Assembly: GCA_014874365.1 (NCBI GenBank)
Contig: JACWAH010000020.1
Coordinates: 1-64,000, forward strand
Origin: Thermoplasmatales archaeon
GTDB taxonomy: Archaea > Thermoplasmatota > Thermoplasmata > Thermoplasmatales > Thermoplasmataceae
Direction: 5' to 3'
DNA length: 64,000 bases
In this document: in pieces, positions 50,850-60,179 of the stretch
Numbering within the stretch: the stretch's first letter is position 1
Layout: every line of letters begins with the position of its first letter
Notes under the pieces: generated by a model
The model's input: only the letters and a program-made list of their open reading frames with translations
Told to the model about the DNA's origin: nothing
Databases searched by the model: none
Position numbers and translations under genes: made by a program

Positions 50850-51641
50850 TCACCTCAAACCGTCAAGCAGTTGCCTTAAAAGCTCTATGTCCGCATCCAT
50901 ATTGAACCAGGACCTTACCGCCTCCCTTGCCTGCCCGAGAAACATGTCTCCGCCGCCAACCGAAGAGACACCCCTATCCCTGGCAAACGACATAAAGCGC
51001 GAAACAACGGGATTATACACAAGGTCAATCAATAATGAAGGGCTGGTTTTTTCAATAAGCATCGCAAATTTGGGGAGGAAATTTGATTGATGCTGATAAG
51101 GAATAGTGCTAACAATTAAGTCAACATGAGTACGAACCTCTCCGTAGGCCACCAATCCTGGCAAACTAGAAGCCAGGTTCCTGGTGACCACTTCCACTGA
51201 ATCAGCGTTAAACCAACTGGTGAGTGCATATCTTACAGATGAGGCAGCGCCACCGCTTCCAAGAATGAGGATTCTCTTTCCGGATATCTCGATGGAATTG
51301 TGATCAACCAGGAATTTGAAACCAGCCGGGTCCGTATTAGACCCCATAAATTCACCGTCATCAACCTTGACCAGGTTGACAGAACCGGTATCTATGCTCT
51401 CGTTGCTCAAGATGTCACAACTCTCAAGTATGCTGCGCTTAAATGGTGAAGTTACGTTGAACCCTGAAAAAGTTCCTCTCATCGCATCAAGTATCACTTT
51501 TGACTGAAGCTCGCCAAATTCGACCGGTATGTATACGGAATCCATAGAGTTCCTCTTGAAAAAGCGATTAAACAGATCAGGGCTGGAAGACCTGAGGAGC
51601 GGGTTTCCAATTACTCCATAAAGCTTACTCAAGCAACTCAT
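50850..51641 (-). CDS. aroE: Shikimate dehydrogenase
   Basis: A 263-residue NADP-linked enzyme reducing 3-dehydroshikimate. YGVIGNPLLRSSSPDLFNRFF is the substrate-binding N-terminus, NVTSPFK near residue 60 holds the catalytic Lys, and SNTDPAGFKF near 100 the catalytic Asp. ILGSGGAASSVRYAL near 118 binds the nucleotide, and GGGDMFLGQAREAVRSWF closes the fold. The ATG at 51641 lies inside the end of aroB, overlapping 17 bases; a TTG at 51632 is another candidate. Confidence 0.93.
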   Translation of the reverse strand: MSCLSKLYGVIGNPLLRSSSPDLFNRFFKRNSMDSVYIPVEFGELQSKVILDAMRGTFSGFNVTSPFKRSILESCDILSNESIDTGSVNLVKVDDGEFMGSNTDPAGFKFLVDHNSIEISGKRILILGSGGAASSVRYALTSWFNADSVEVVTRNLASSLPGLVAYGEVRTHVDLIVSTIPYQHQSNFLPKFAMLIEKTSPSLLIDLVYNPVVSRFMSFARDRGVSSVGGGDMFLGQAREAVRSWFNMDADIELLRQLLDGLR

Positions 51642-52695
51642 CCATTGTATTCTTCTCAAGGAATTTACTTAAAGTGGCAAGTGATATTTCCAAATCACCG
51701 GCACCTCCAGAATTTAAAGGAAACGGCAATTTAATTGTTTCTCCGCTCACTTTCTTGTCATTCTGCACGAAGCCGGCAAGAGAGTCAAATCTTGATTTGA
51801 CAAGTTCCTCTGACATATTGAACATAGGTACGAATGGTTTAAGGAGCGAGATTGTCCTGGAAGCGTTCACGCCTGTGGACTGCGCCAGGAATGATTCTAT
51901 AAGCATCCCCCAGTAGACCCCTTCACCATGGGAGATCCTGAAATCGGTGGCAGACTCCAGCGCATGGCCAATTGTGTGGCCAAAATTCAACATCCTTCTT
52001 ATCCCGTTTTTGTCATAGAAGTCCTTTGCAACATAATCCATCTTGAGCTTCGAGCATGTAAAAACAATCTCTTCAAGTACGCTCATATTGCCCTGCAACT
52101 CGGCAAAATCCTCGCCAAAAAGAGACCAGTTGAACTCCTCAGGGTTAAGAATATAGTATTTCAATAATTCCCCAAGACCGTTAAGGAACATCTTCTGCGG
52201 CATTTTTTCAATAAAATACAGGTCGCTGTAGATTTCAACCGGGAGACAGAAACTGCCAACCAGGTTCTTTGTATTGGCAAAATTGATGGCATTCTTCCCA
52301 CCTATAGACCCGTCAATCTGCGCAAGGAAAGTCGTAGGGACAGAAATTAAATTCACCCCACGCTTGAACGTTGCAGCGGCAAATCCTACAACATCACCAA
52401 GAGTCCCTCCACCTGCATAGCCCACGATATCTTCTCTGCCTACGCTATGCGACGACAGGGCTGTAATAATTTTATAATACCCTTCCGGGGTCTTGATTGC
52501 CTCACCGTCTTCAACTGGTATTATTACTGATCTGGAAAAGCATTCTTCGATATACTTCCTGAATGCTTGCGGAAGATTTTTCGATACGAAAAGGATCGCG
52601 GGTTTTTTCACTTTGCCCGTTAAGGTGCTAAGCAGGCGATATCCTATTGAAATGGTGGTTTCCCTCCCTTCAACGGTAAATGAAGTACTCTTCAC
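51625..52695 (-). CDS. aroB: 3-dehydroquinate synthase
   Basis: A 356-residue NAD- and zinc-dependent enzyme. GGGTLGDVVGFAAATFKRG near residue 93 binds NAD, PTTFLAQIDGSIGGKNAIN near 120 is the signature, and the zinc ligands lie in LGELLKYYI, NFGHTIGHALE and SHGEGVYWG. It starts the shikimate operon; this is the classical AroB, not the archaeal alternative AroB'. DAHP synthase, dehydroquinase and chorismate synthase genes are not in the window. The start is a GTG at 52695: CTTTTAAC upstream (reverse strand of 52726-52733) predicts a start within about seven bases of it. Confidence 0.93.
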   Translation of the reverse strand: MKSTSFTVEGRETTISIGYRLLSTLTGKVKKPAILFVSKNLPQAFRKYIEECFSRSVIIPVEDGEAIKTPEGYYKIITALSSHSVGREDIVGYAGGGTLGDVVGFAAATFKRGVNLISVPTTFLAQIDGSIGGKNAINFANTKNLVGSFCLPVEIYSDLYFIEKMPQKMFLNGLGELLKYYILNPEEFNWSLFGEDFAELQGNMSVLEEIVFTCSKLKMDYVAKDFYDKNGIRRMLNFGHTIGHALESATDFRISHGEGVYWGMLIESFLAQSTGVNASRTISLLKPFVPMFNMSEELVKSRFDSLAGFVQNDKKVSGETIKLPFPLNSGGAGDLEISLATLSKFLEKNTMDELLE

Positions 52696-52725
52696 GATCC
52701 AACCCAAAAACTGATGGCTTCGACG

Positions 52726-52737
52726 GTTAAAAGTTAA
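52726..52737. promoter_or_regulatory. Divergent promoter region, aroB / GH15 gene
   Basis: GTTAAAAGTTAA contains TATA-like matches on both strands. It is about 34 bases from the aroB GTG (52695) and 32 bases from the GH15 ATG (52764), so one short element may drive both genes with leaders of only a few bases. Confidence 0.4.
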
Positions 52738-52763
52738 TAGTATGTGTGAATATACAAGCAAAG

Positions 52764-54623
52764 ATGCCGTCCTTCTTCCCTACATTATACAGGAGCGTTG
52801 AAAGGGATGGATATTCTCTCATTAAGAATCATGGGATGATCTGCAGTAACAGGACCGCAGCATTAGTTTCAATGAATGGAACAATAGACTGGGCCTGCAT
52901 GCCAAATTTTAACTCCGATCCAGTTTTCTCCTCAATTCTCGACAGCCAGAAAGGAGGATACTTCCGGGTTTCCCCAATGAACGGCGAACATCTGAGGGTT
53001 ATGCAATACTATCATGACCATACAAATATCCTAATCACCGAATTCTACGAAGACCTCCTGCTTGTTTTAAGACTGACCGACTTCATTCCTACTTCAGAAT
53101 ACAGTACGATAAATTTCCCTGAAATACACAGGTATATGGAAACCCCGAACAAGGATATTGATGTGAGGGTAAACATCAGGCCCGTCTTCAACTATGGCAA
53201 GACAGAACCTCTAATAACGCAAAAGAAGGATGGTTTTGTTTTCAAAGCCAAGAGCCAGACTTTAGGAGTTTCATCAGATCTACCCCTGAAGAAGAAAAGC
53301 GACATGGTTTCCGGGGGCATTAAAATGAAGAAAGGCGAGGATGCCAGGATCGTAGTACTGCACGGTGTGAAGGACGTGCAGAGGGTCTCTGACTATAAGT
53401 CCCTTGAGAGAATGGAAGAAACCTCAAAATACTGGAAAGACTGGGTTTCAATTGGCCATTATCCTGCGCTTTATAACAGGGAAACCGTTCGCTCGGCTCT
53501 GGTCCTGAAGGGATTATTCTACGAGCCTACAGGGCTTATGGTGGCGGCTCCAACCTCGAGCCTGCCGGAATGCATAGGCGGAGAGAGGAACTGGGATTAC
53601 AGGTTCACATGGATTAGGGATACAGCATACGTGGTGGAGTCTCTATCTATCCTGGGCTACAAGAAAGAGGCAATCAAGTTTCTTTACGATATAATGGAAA
53701 CCGTAAAAAAGCAGAGAAAACTCAAGACTATTTATCAGATAAATGAGTTTGGTTCAGTGGAGGAAGAGGTGCTGGATTACTCAGGTTATATGGGCTCATC
53801 CCCGGTAAGGATGGGCAACCAGGCCGCAAAACAGTTGCAGATTGATGAATATGGAAGCATAATCAATGCGATTTATTATGTTGCCAACGCGGGTGGAACG
53901 ATAAACAGTTTCCTCTGGGACTTCGTGAAGGAAACACTGGGCCATCTTTCAAGGATATGGCAGAAGGAGGATTCCTCTATCTGGGAGTTTCGTACAGCGC
54001 CAAAGCATTATACATATTCAAAAGCGGTCGCATGGGTAGCCTTTAAAAGAGCTATGGAGATGGGCAGGAAGCTGGGGTTTTCCGGGCCGTACTCGGTTTG
54101 GCAAAAGAATGCCGATCTCATAAAAGAGAGCCTGCTTACCAATGCAATCGACAAGAAGACAAACTCGTTTGTACAGTATTATGGAGCACAGCACACAGAC
54201 GGTGCACTGCTCAGGATGCCACACTTTGGCATTCTTCCGCCTGATGACGAAAGGATAAGAAACACTATCCATAGAATTGAAGAGGACCTGATGACGAAGG
54301 ACTATCTTTTCAGCAGGTACACAATCGACGACGGACTCAAATGCAAGGACAATGCATTCCTCCTGCTCTCGTATTGGTACGTTGAAGACCTGGTGCTGCT
54401 GAAGGAATACGAAAAAGCCAGGGAGGTTTTCGATCATCTTCAGAAATATTCGAATCATCTTTACCTTCTTTCTGAAGAAGTGGATCTGAAAAGCGGGGAG
54501 CCAATAGGGAATTTTCCCCAGGCCATGAGCCACCTGGGTTTGATTCGTGCAGCCAAGCGTCTTAATGACGTTTTCAAGGGGAAATCACAGACGACCAGGA
54601 AAGAAGGGATACGCGATCAGTAG
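52764..54623 (+). CDS. GH15 family glycoside hydrolase (trehalase/glucoamylase)
   Basis: A 619-residue enzyme with an N-terminal beta-sandwich (to about 255) and a C-terminal (alpha/alpha)6 barrel. GH15 motifs are ERNWDYRFTWIRDTAYVV near residue 275 and SSIWEFRTAPKHYTYSKAVAWVAF near 405, where the Glu is the general acid, with a second Glu near the C-terminus (LLSEEVDLKSGEPIGNFPQAMSHL). Thermoplasma relatives of this type were shown to be trehalases rather than glucoamylases, so trehalase is my first guess. No signal peptide, so intracellular, as expected for use of stored trehalose or glycogen. A GTG at 52746 would add six residues; the ATG at 52764 better fits the promoter. Confidence 0.87.
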   Translation: MPSFFPTLYRSVERDGYSLIKNHGMICSNRTAALVSMNGTIDWACMPNFNSDPVFSSILDSQKGGYFRVSPMNGEHLRVMQYYHDHTNILITEFYEDLLLVLRLTDFIPTSEYSTINFPEIHRYMETPNKDIDVRVNIRPVFNYGKTEPLITQKKDGFVFKAKSQTLGVSSDLPLKKKSDMVSGGIKMKKGEDARIVVLHGVKDVQRVSDYKSLERMEETSKYWKDWVSIGHYPALYNRETVRSALVLKGLFYEPTGLMVAAPTSSLPECIGGERNWDYRFTWIRDTAYVVESLSILGYKKEAIKFLYDIMETVKKQRKLKTIYQINEFGSVEEEVLDYSGYMGSSPVRMGNQAAKQLQIDEYGSIINAIYYVANAGGTINSFLWDFVKETLGHLSRIWQKEDSSIWEFRTAPKHYTYSKAVAWVAFKRAMEMGRKLGFSGPYSVWQKNADLIKESLLTNAIDKKTNSFVQYYGAQHTDGALLRMPHFGILPPDDERIRNTIHRIEEDLMTKDYLFSRYTIDDGLKCKDNAFLLLSYWYVEDLVLLKEYEKAREVFDHLQKYSNHLYLLSEEVDLKSGEPIGNFPQAMSHLGLIRAAKRLNDVFKGKSQTTRKEGIRDQ

Positions 54624-55150
54624 TTTCTTCTCATTGCGATGCTAATCTCTCTTCTCCTGATTATGTAAGCCAGAATGAGGATTCCACCACCAGAAACAAG
54701 CAGTGCAAGAGCCAGGTCGAGCATTAAAAGCGATGTGAACGGTACCACCGCCATAGAGACTGAAAAGTTGGCCGAATTATTATTGGCATTGTTAAGGAAC
54801 CCGATTTGCCAGGTCCCGGAGTCTGGAGCTATGATCACCTGGGTCACCGTTATAGATAGCGTTATATTGGAATATGCCAGACTCTGATTGCTGGGTGAGA
54901 TAAGAAACACGGTAAGATCTATTAGGCCATGACCGGAGTTCGAAGGCGTAACGACATATTCAAGGTCATCGCCCGCGTTGACGCTCTTCGTGAATGTCAG
55001 TTTTCCCTCCATGCCGGCGGGGATACTCTGTCCTGGAAAACTTTCTCCTCCGGAAGCAATCTCGGAAATCGACAAACCGAACAGGACAATGGAAGCTGCA
55101 GCAAGTATAGCTCCTATCCTGAAAAGCATCTTTGGGCTTGGGATTGCCAT
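54617..55150 (-). CDS. Membrane-anchored extracytoplasmic protein of unknown function
   Basis: A 177-residue protein with a hydrophobic N-terminal segment (residues 9-28), a beta-rich outer region with Asn-linked glycosylation sequons, and a second helix near 140-163 followed by a basic tail RRREISIAMRRNY. The outer part (LTFTKSVNAGDDLEYVVTPSN...DSGTWQIGFLNN) resembles a small beta-sandwich. No family recognised. ATTATTTTAA (reverse strand of 55171-55180) is centred 25 bases before the ATG. It overlaps the convergent GH15 end by seven bases. Confidence 0.7.
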   Translation of the reverse strand: MAIPSPKMLFRIGAILAAASIVLFGLSISEIASGGESFPGQSIPAGMEGKLTFTKSVNAGDDLEYVVTPSNSGHGLIDLTVFLISPSNQSLAYSNITLSITVTQVIIAPDSGTWQIGFLNNANNNSANFSVSMAVVPFTSLLMLDLALALLVSGGGILILAYIIRRREISIAMRRNY

Positions 55151-55274
55151 GCTCTGTTAATAATGATCCATTAAAATAATGTTCGATCCTCTCTATGTTT
55201 TTCCGAATGCCCCAATTAAGATGCTAAGCGCAATAAAAGGCATATTTCATTGGAATTTTCCCGTGAAATGAGTT

Positions 55275-57635
55275 TCAGCTGTCGATCTCAGCTACCAATT
55301 CTCCTTTTTGGTCGCTTATCTCAAGTTTATCAACCTTCAGCAATCTTGACAGGATCGCAGAATCTCTTTCAAGAATATTCATGTCTCCTTTTAACGTAAC
55401 CTTTTTCACTGATGCAGCAGGCGGGATTTTCATTGCCGACCTTGCAGACCTTATCTTTGAAATTGCTTTTATAGTGGTATCAAAGCCAGAATCATCGTTA
55501 CTGATGCCCGATAAGTTCGGCCACCTATCTGAGTGAATGCTGTTCTTCTTGCCTGGGATGTTCAGAATATCATGAACTTCCTCTGTTATGAACGGCACGA
55601 AAGGGGCATACATTCGCAAAATGTTCAGGAAAACGAAATGTGCTGTATCCAGGCTCTTCCCCTCGGGATCATTTCCGGCTCTGCTCTCGCTTTTCAGGAT
55701 TTCAAGATAGTTGTCACAGAAACTGTTCCAGTAGAAATTATCCAGCGCCAGCCTCGCCCTGTAAAAGTTAAACTCGTCCATTGCGGAAGTAACTTCCTGC
55801 CAGGTATTCTTTAGTAGGGAAACTACCCATCTGTCATAGGGTGCAGTAGAATTGGCAGATACCTTGACATTCCTGCCACTGGAAAGCATCCCAAGAAGCT
55901 TCCCTACATTAAAGATCTTTATTGCGAGTCTTCTCCCCCTCACAAGTTCCTGGTCACTAATGCTGACATCCTCCCATGGAGATATGGATGCGCTCCAGTA
56001 CCTGATTGCATCTGCACCGTATTTTTTGATGAGTTCAACAGGCGAGAAGCTGTTCCCTTTACTCTTGCTGAGTTTCTTGCCTTCGGGATCATTCACGTTC
56101 CCGCTTATGGAAATTTCTTTCCAGGGAATGCTCGAGTGCTTGAGGTGAGCGCGCAGGATAGTTGTAAACCCCCAGGTGGAAATTATGTCATGTCCCTGAA
56201 ACCTGCAGCTGAGGGGATAATCCGTCTTGCCCAGATCGTACTTTTGATAAAGTATATCCGGGGTCAGAGACGACGTTGCCCAAGTATCTAGGACGTCAGT
56301 CTCAGGTTCAAGGTCTTCACTACCACAACTGTGACACTTTTCCCGGGGAGAATCAGTTCTTGGATCCACAGGTAGATCTTTCTCTTCGGCGAGTACAATT
56401 CCGCCGCATTTCCTGCAGTACCACACAGGGAAAGGAACACCGTAGAATCTCTGTCTTGAGATGCACCAGTCCCACTTGAGACCATTGACCCAGTTTTCAT
56501 ACCTTATCCTCATGAAATCCGGCTTCCACTTAATTTCCCTCCCACGGTCTATCAACTCCTCCTTCAGTTCAAGTGACTTCACGAACCACTGGGTGCTGAT
56601 AGCGATTTCAACTGGTGTATCACACCTCTCATGGGCATTCACTGTATGGGTGATCTTCCTGCTCCCCTTCAGATAACCTTCCTTATCCAGCCTTTCGACG
56701 ATTTCCCTCTTCGCTTCATTGATCTTCTTTCCCAAAAGAAACAGGGCTTCAGCATTCATCCTTCCACTGTCATCCACAATTACCCTGAGTGGAAGTTCCA
56801 GCCTCTTCCATATCTCCAGATCGTTCTGGTCGCCAAAAGTGCAGATCATTTCTGCCCCAGTTCCTTTACCCGTATCAACAGACTGTTCCCCAATCACGGA
56901 AACCTCATAGCCGGCAATTGGCACCCTGAACTTTTTTCCTATAAGATGAGAATATCTGTCATCCTGTGGATTCACTGCCAGCGCCACACAGGCGAAAAGC
57001 AGTTCTGGTCTGGTCGTGGAAATAGTTATGGAACCCGCTTCACCTTTAAATTCTATGTCCACGAAGTCTGTTTCCTTTGTCTTGTTCTTAAGTTCGCTTT
57101 GGGAAATAGCCGTACCACACAGAGGACACTTGTAGGAAGGCGCTTTCTTCCTGTATGCGGAACCTTTCCTAACAAGAACAAGGAATGCCTTCTGAGATAT
57201 GGCCTGTACTTCCCTGCTTATGGTTCTGTATGCTCGCTCGAAATCCACACTCAGCCCTAGGGACCTTGCGGTTTCCGAGAGTTCTTTTTCAAGTTCTGTA
57301 CTTATCCTGTAACATTCAGCATTGAACTCAGAAATACTCTCCGCGCTGCCCTTTTTCCCTGTTATTTTCTCAACGTATCTTTCGGTGGCAAGACCATTGT
57401 CGTCAAGTCCCCATGGATAGAGGACCCTGTATCCTCTCATTCTCTTGTAGCGGGCAACAAAGTCCTGATGTGGATATGAAAACGCATGGCCCATATGCAT
57501 GGTCCCGGAAACGGTGGGTGGCGGGCCATCTATTGAAAACAACTCCCCTGAAGATTTGATCGGAAAAGAATAGAGGCCCGAATCGGCCCAGTTTTTCTTC
57601 CATTTTTCTTCGATCAGTTGAATGTCTAAGTCCAT
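55275..57635 (-). CDS. valS: Valyl-tRNA synthetase
   Basis: A 786-residue class Ia synthetase. The HIGH motif is HMGH in PPTVSGTMHMGHAFSY near residue 41, and the KMSKS motif is KLSKSKGNS near 515. The editing domain contains STTRPELLFACVALAVNP-type sequence near 210, and DVLDTWATSSLTPD near 448 is characteristic of ValRS. CRKCGGIVLAEE and KCHSCGSEDLEP form zinc knuckles. It lacks the C-terminal coiled coil of bacterial ValRS, as usual in archaea. GGTTAAATATATCC (reverse strand of 57653-57666) is centred 25 bases before the ATG. Confidence 0.93.
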   Translation of the reverse strand: MDLDIQLIEEKWKKNWADSGLYSFPIKSSGELFSIDGPPPTVSGTMHMGHAFSYPHQDFVARYKRMRGYRVLYPWGLDDNGLATERYVEKITGKKGSAESISEFNAECYRISTELEKELSETARSLGLSVDFERAYRTISREVQAISQKAFLVLVRKGSAYRKKAPSYKCPLCGTAISQSELKNKTKETDFVDIEFKGEAGSITISTTRPELLFACVALAVNPQDDRYSHLIGKKFRVPIAGYEVSVIGEQSVDTGKGTGAEMICTFGDQNDLEIWKRLELPLRVIVDDSGRMNAEALFLLGKKINEAKREIVERLDKEGYLKGSRKITHTVNAHERCDTPVEIAISTQWFVKSLELKEELIDRGREIKWKPDFMRIRYENWVNGLKWDWCISRQRFYGVPFPVWYCRKCGGIVLAEEKDLPVDPRTDSPREKCHSCGSEDLEPETDVLDTWATSSLTPDILYQKYDLGKTDYPLSCRFQGHDIISTWGFTTILRAHLKHSSIPWKEISISGNVNDPEGKKLSKSKGNSFSPVELIKKYGADAIRYWSASISPWEDVSISDQELVRGRRLAIKIFNVGKLLGMLSSGRNVKVSANSTAPYDRWVVSLLKNTWQEVTSAMDEFNFYRARLALDNFYWNSFCDNYLEILKSESRAGNDPEGKSLDTAHFVFLNILRMYAPFVPFITEEVHDILNIPGKKNSIHSDRWPNLSGISNDDSGFDTTIKAISKIRSARSAMKIPPAASVKKVTLKGDMNILERDSAILSRLLKVDKLEISDQKGELVAEIDS

Positions 57636-57652
57636 CGGTCTGCATTTTTTCT

Positions 57653-57792
57653 GGATATATTTAACCTTTCAGAGCGAGAATTCAAGCCCAGGGAGATTGT
57701 ACAATCAACCTTTGAAATGGGAAACTCCAAGCGAAAGCCGGAGTGGACGTAACGATTTGGATACTTTTTCCAATAAAACAGTCACTTTTATT
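57653..57792. promoter_or_regulatory. Divergent promoters of valS and the dtdA operon
   Basis: Minus strand: GGTTAAATATATCC at 57653-57666, 25 bases before the valS ATG. Plus strand: CTTTTATT at 57785-57792, 28 bases before the ATG at 57817. Both predict leaderless transcripts. No gene is seen between them. Confidence 0.5.
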
Positions 57793-57816
57793 ATCTCGAA
57801 TGTATGAAGCAAGAGG

Positions 57817-58254
57817 ATGGCACGAACCAAAGCCGATGCAACAAAGCAGGTCATAGACATTCTGGCCGAGACCATGAGAGCTTATTCTAAATTGCTAGAT
57901 GAGACTAACCTTATCAATGCAAAGCAATTCCTCGAATTCTTCATGGACATTGACAGGAAGTGTATTTCGGCAATGGAAAAGAATAAAATAATCGGCGTTC
58001 CCATAGATCTCCACACCGACATACACACGTCAGATCACCTGCTTCCACACAGATCTGTCGACTCAACCAGCCTGGCAAGCATTCTGAGATTCATAACCAA
58101 GGAACAGCGGCATTTGCAGGAGAGAGTTGAAAAAATAATTGGGGGGAGCATGATGGAAGTTGGAACAGTGGAGGACTCTGTCCTCAGGACATTGCAGAGG
58201 GCCAGCATGAAGGGAGAGATAATTTACAGCGAAATTATACAGAAGCAATATTGA
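57817..58254 (+). CDS. Helical protein of unknown function, coupled to dtdA
   Basis: A 145-residue protein predicted to be almost all alpha-helix, with helices near residues 8-27, 33-53, 84-112 and 118-142 and a His-rich loop at 66-78 (DLHTDIHTSDHLLPHR). I recognise no family; a four-helix bundle is likely. The His/Asp-rich loop could bind metal. A TATA-like CTTTTATT at 57785-57792 is centred 28 bases before the ATG. The stop overlaps dtdA as TTGA, so the two proteins are probably made together. Confidence 0.65.
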   Translation: MARTKADATKQVIDILAETMRAYSKLLDETNLINAKQFLEFFMDIDRKCISAMEKNKIIGVPIDLHTDIHTSDHLLPHRSVDSTSLASILRFITKEQRHLQERVEKIIGGSMMEVGTVEDSVLRTLQRASMKGEIIYSEIIQKQY

Positions 58255-59045
58255 TTATACTGACAGTCGCCTCAAAGCAGGATCCAGCCAGTATGAAAAT
58301 GGCTGAATTTTTCGTAGAAGAATACAAACCCCACAGGATCAACGACACGACATACCAGTCTGGTAAACTGATCCTGAAGATAATCGAGGAAACACATCTT
58401 TACGCGAACACTGCAAAGCTGGCCAGCAGCGTTGCCACAAATGATGAAATCGAAGGTATCGTATTCCTGTCCAAGCACAGTTCCAAAGCAAGAATTAAGT
58501 CAATAACTGTTCACCCGGTAGGCAACATCTCTGAAGCTATCCTTGGGGGGCTTGAAGGCGTATTAGGAATGTCGTATCCAGACATTATGACTGAGACCCT
58601 GAGAAACATGAAGAAAAATAACGTCAATGATGAGATTGAGGTTACTTTTGAAGCGACTCATCACGGGCCATTTTCTGAAGTCCCCACGTTTTACCTGGAA
58701 ATTGGTACAACAGAAGAAGAATGGACAAGCCCGCAGTTGTTGCGGTGTGTTCTTAAATCATTTTACGAAGCAGAACATAATTCAATGCCGAACTACGTTG
58801 GAATCGGAGGAGGGCATTACGCACCAAAGTTTTCGCAGTACGTCTTTTCCCACAGGATAAACGTTGGTCATATATTGCCAAAATACCAGAGGGATCACAT
58901 AGTAAAGGATTCAATGTTACAGGCAGTCCAGAAAACTCCAAACTGCAGAGGATTCCTCATGGACTTTAAAGGATGCAATTCAGATATGAGAAAAGTCGCC
59001 AGGGAGGTCTCAGGTGAGCTTGGGATCGAGATGATCGAAATTTAA
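58251..59045 (+). CDS. dtdA: D-aminoacyl-tRNA deacylase (archaeal DtdA/GEK1 type)
   Basis: A 264-residue zinc-dependent enzyme that hydrolyses D-amino acids mischarged on tRNA. The signature EVTFEATHHGPFSEVPTFYLEIGT near residue 129 and GIGGGHYAPKFS near 182 contain the conserved His residues. FLSKHSSKARIKSITVHPVGN near 72 is another family block. The start is a TTG, overlapping the previous stop. The D-amino-acid theme of the genes that follow makes this location notable, although dtdA itself is a housekeeping gene in archaea. Confidence 0.93.
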   Translation: MIILTVASKQDPASMKMAEFFVEEYKPHRINDTTYQSGKLILKIIEETHLYANTAKLASSVATNDEIEGIVFLSKHSSKARIKSITVHPVGNISEAILGGLEGVLGMSYPDIMTETLRNMKKNNVNDEIEVTFEATHHGPFSEVPTFYLEIGTTEEEWTSPQLLRCVLKSFYEAEHNSMPNYVGIGGGHYAPKFSQYVFSHRINVGHILPKYQRDHIVKDSMLQAVQKTPNCRGFLMDFKGCNSDMRKVAREVSGELGIEMIEI

Positions 59046-59150
59046 AACAACAGTGTTATATATTATTATTAATATAGATAAGATATGAATTTGTCAGATG
59101 CCGTAAAACCCTAGGTTTCCTGTCGAATTGTTTCAAGGTAACTACAATAC

Positions 59151-59160
59151 ATTTATATAT
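59151..59160 (+). promoter_or_regulatory. TATA box of the PLP-DUF1611-MurL-like cluster
   Basis: ATTTATATAT is a strong TATA match about 55 bases before the ATG at 59211, predicting a leader of some 28 bases that contains the ribosome-binding sequence GAGAGGA. The region from 59060 is strongly A/T-rich. Confidence 0.55.
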
Positions 59161-59210
59161 ATAGAAAAACTGACATCTTAACAGGTTTCTGCTGAGAGGA
59201 ACAAAAGAGA

Positions 59211-60179
59211 ATGGAGATAGTTAGTGAGGAGGAAGAACCTCCAGATACGACTCCTTTTTTTAGAGCCAAGAATATTGAAAAATCCCTGAAATTGAAAAAA
59301 TTATACATTAAGTTTGAAGGCGCAAGCGTTACTGGAACCCAGAAAGACAGGATTTCCAGATTGCATGCGAGGAGAGCAAGATCCCTTGGCTACGACACGC
59401 TTTCCCTGGCATCATGTGGAAATTACGGTGCATCAGTGTCCCATTACGCTTCAACATACGGTTTGAACAGCGTTGTCGCCGTGCCTAACAGCTACTCTGG
59501 CGAGAGAAATTCCGAAATATTGGGGTATGGCGGGAAACTTCTCCTTGAGGATGGAAAATATGAGAGTTTAGTTGAAAGGATGCGCGACATGGGGAATGAC
59601 AACTGCTGGTACGACTGTAACCCCGGCTCCACAAATTCGTTTATAGATATTCTGGGATACGAATCAATCGCGTTTGAGATCATTTCGCAACTTGGCCATG
59701 CGCCAAATTTTGTTGCAGTTCCTGTAGGCAACGGCACGACCATGTCGGGTATTTATTCAGGATTCAAGAAAGCGTTCCGGCTGGGAATGGCGGACAGGAT
59801 ACCGAGATTGATTGCATCGTCCACAAACGGTGGAAATGCAATTGTTCATTCGTGGAAGGTAAAAAGCAAGAGGATAATTGATCTTGAACCGAACATATTG
59901 AAGGAAACAACGGCGAATGAACCTCTTGTTTCGTACCATTCCATAGACGGGCAGAAGGCTCTCAACGCAATCTATGAAAGCAGAGGGTTCGCTGAATATG
60001 TAACAGATGAAGAGATGTTACGAACTTCATCGTTCATTGAGAGGCTGGAGAAGATACAGGCACTTCCCGCATCATCATCTGCGCTATCCGTTGCAGTAAG
60101 GATCATGAGAAGATTTGTAGATTACCCGGAATGTGTGGTTGTACTTACGGGTCGGGGAAAAACTTGGACGACGCAGTAA
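59211..60179 (+). CDS. Fold-type II PLP enzyme, threonine synthase-like
   Basis: A 322-residue PLP enzyme. EGASVTGTQKDRIS near residue 37 holds the Schiff-base Lys, ASCGNYGASVSHYAS near 66 is the substrate-carboxylate loop, and PVGNGTTMSGIYSGF near 167 is the phosphate-binding loop. The N-terminus and general pattern resemble threonine synthases, but it is shorter than the usual 350-400 residues, and the family also includes racemases, dehydratases and diaminopropionate synthases. It begins a cluster with DUF1611 and MurL-like genes, whose reading frames overlap or nearly touch. The reaction cannot be named; context suggests an amino acid or D-amino-acid metabolite. Confidence 0.8.
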   Translation: MEIVSEEEEPPDTTPFFRAKNIEKSLKLKKLYIKFEGASVTGTQKDRISRLHARRARSLGYDTLSLASCGNYGASVSHYASTYGLNSVVAVPNSYSGERNSEILGYGGKLLLEDGKYESLVERMRDMGNDNCWYDCNPGSTNSFIDILGYESIAFEIISQLGHAPNFVAVPVGNGTTMSGIYSGFKKAFRLGMADRIPRLIASSTNGGNAIVHSWKVKSKRIIDLEPNILKETTANEPLVSYHSIDGQKALNAIYESRGFAEYVTDEEMLRTSSFIERLEKIQALPASSSALSVAVRIMRRFVDYPECVVVLTGRGKTWTTQ

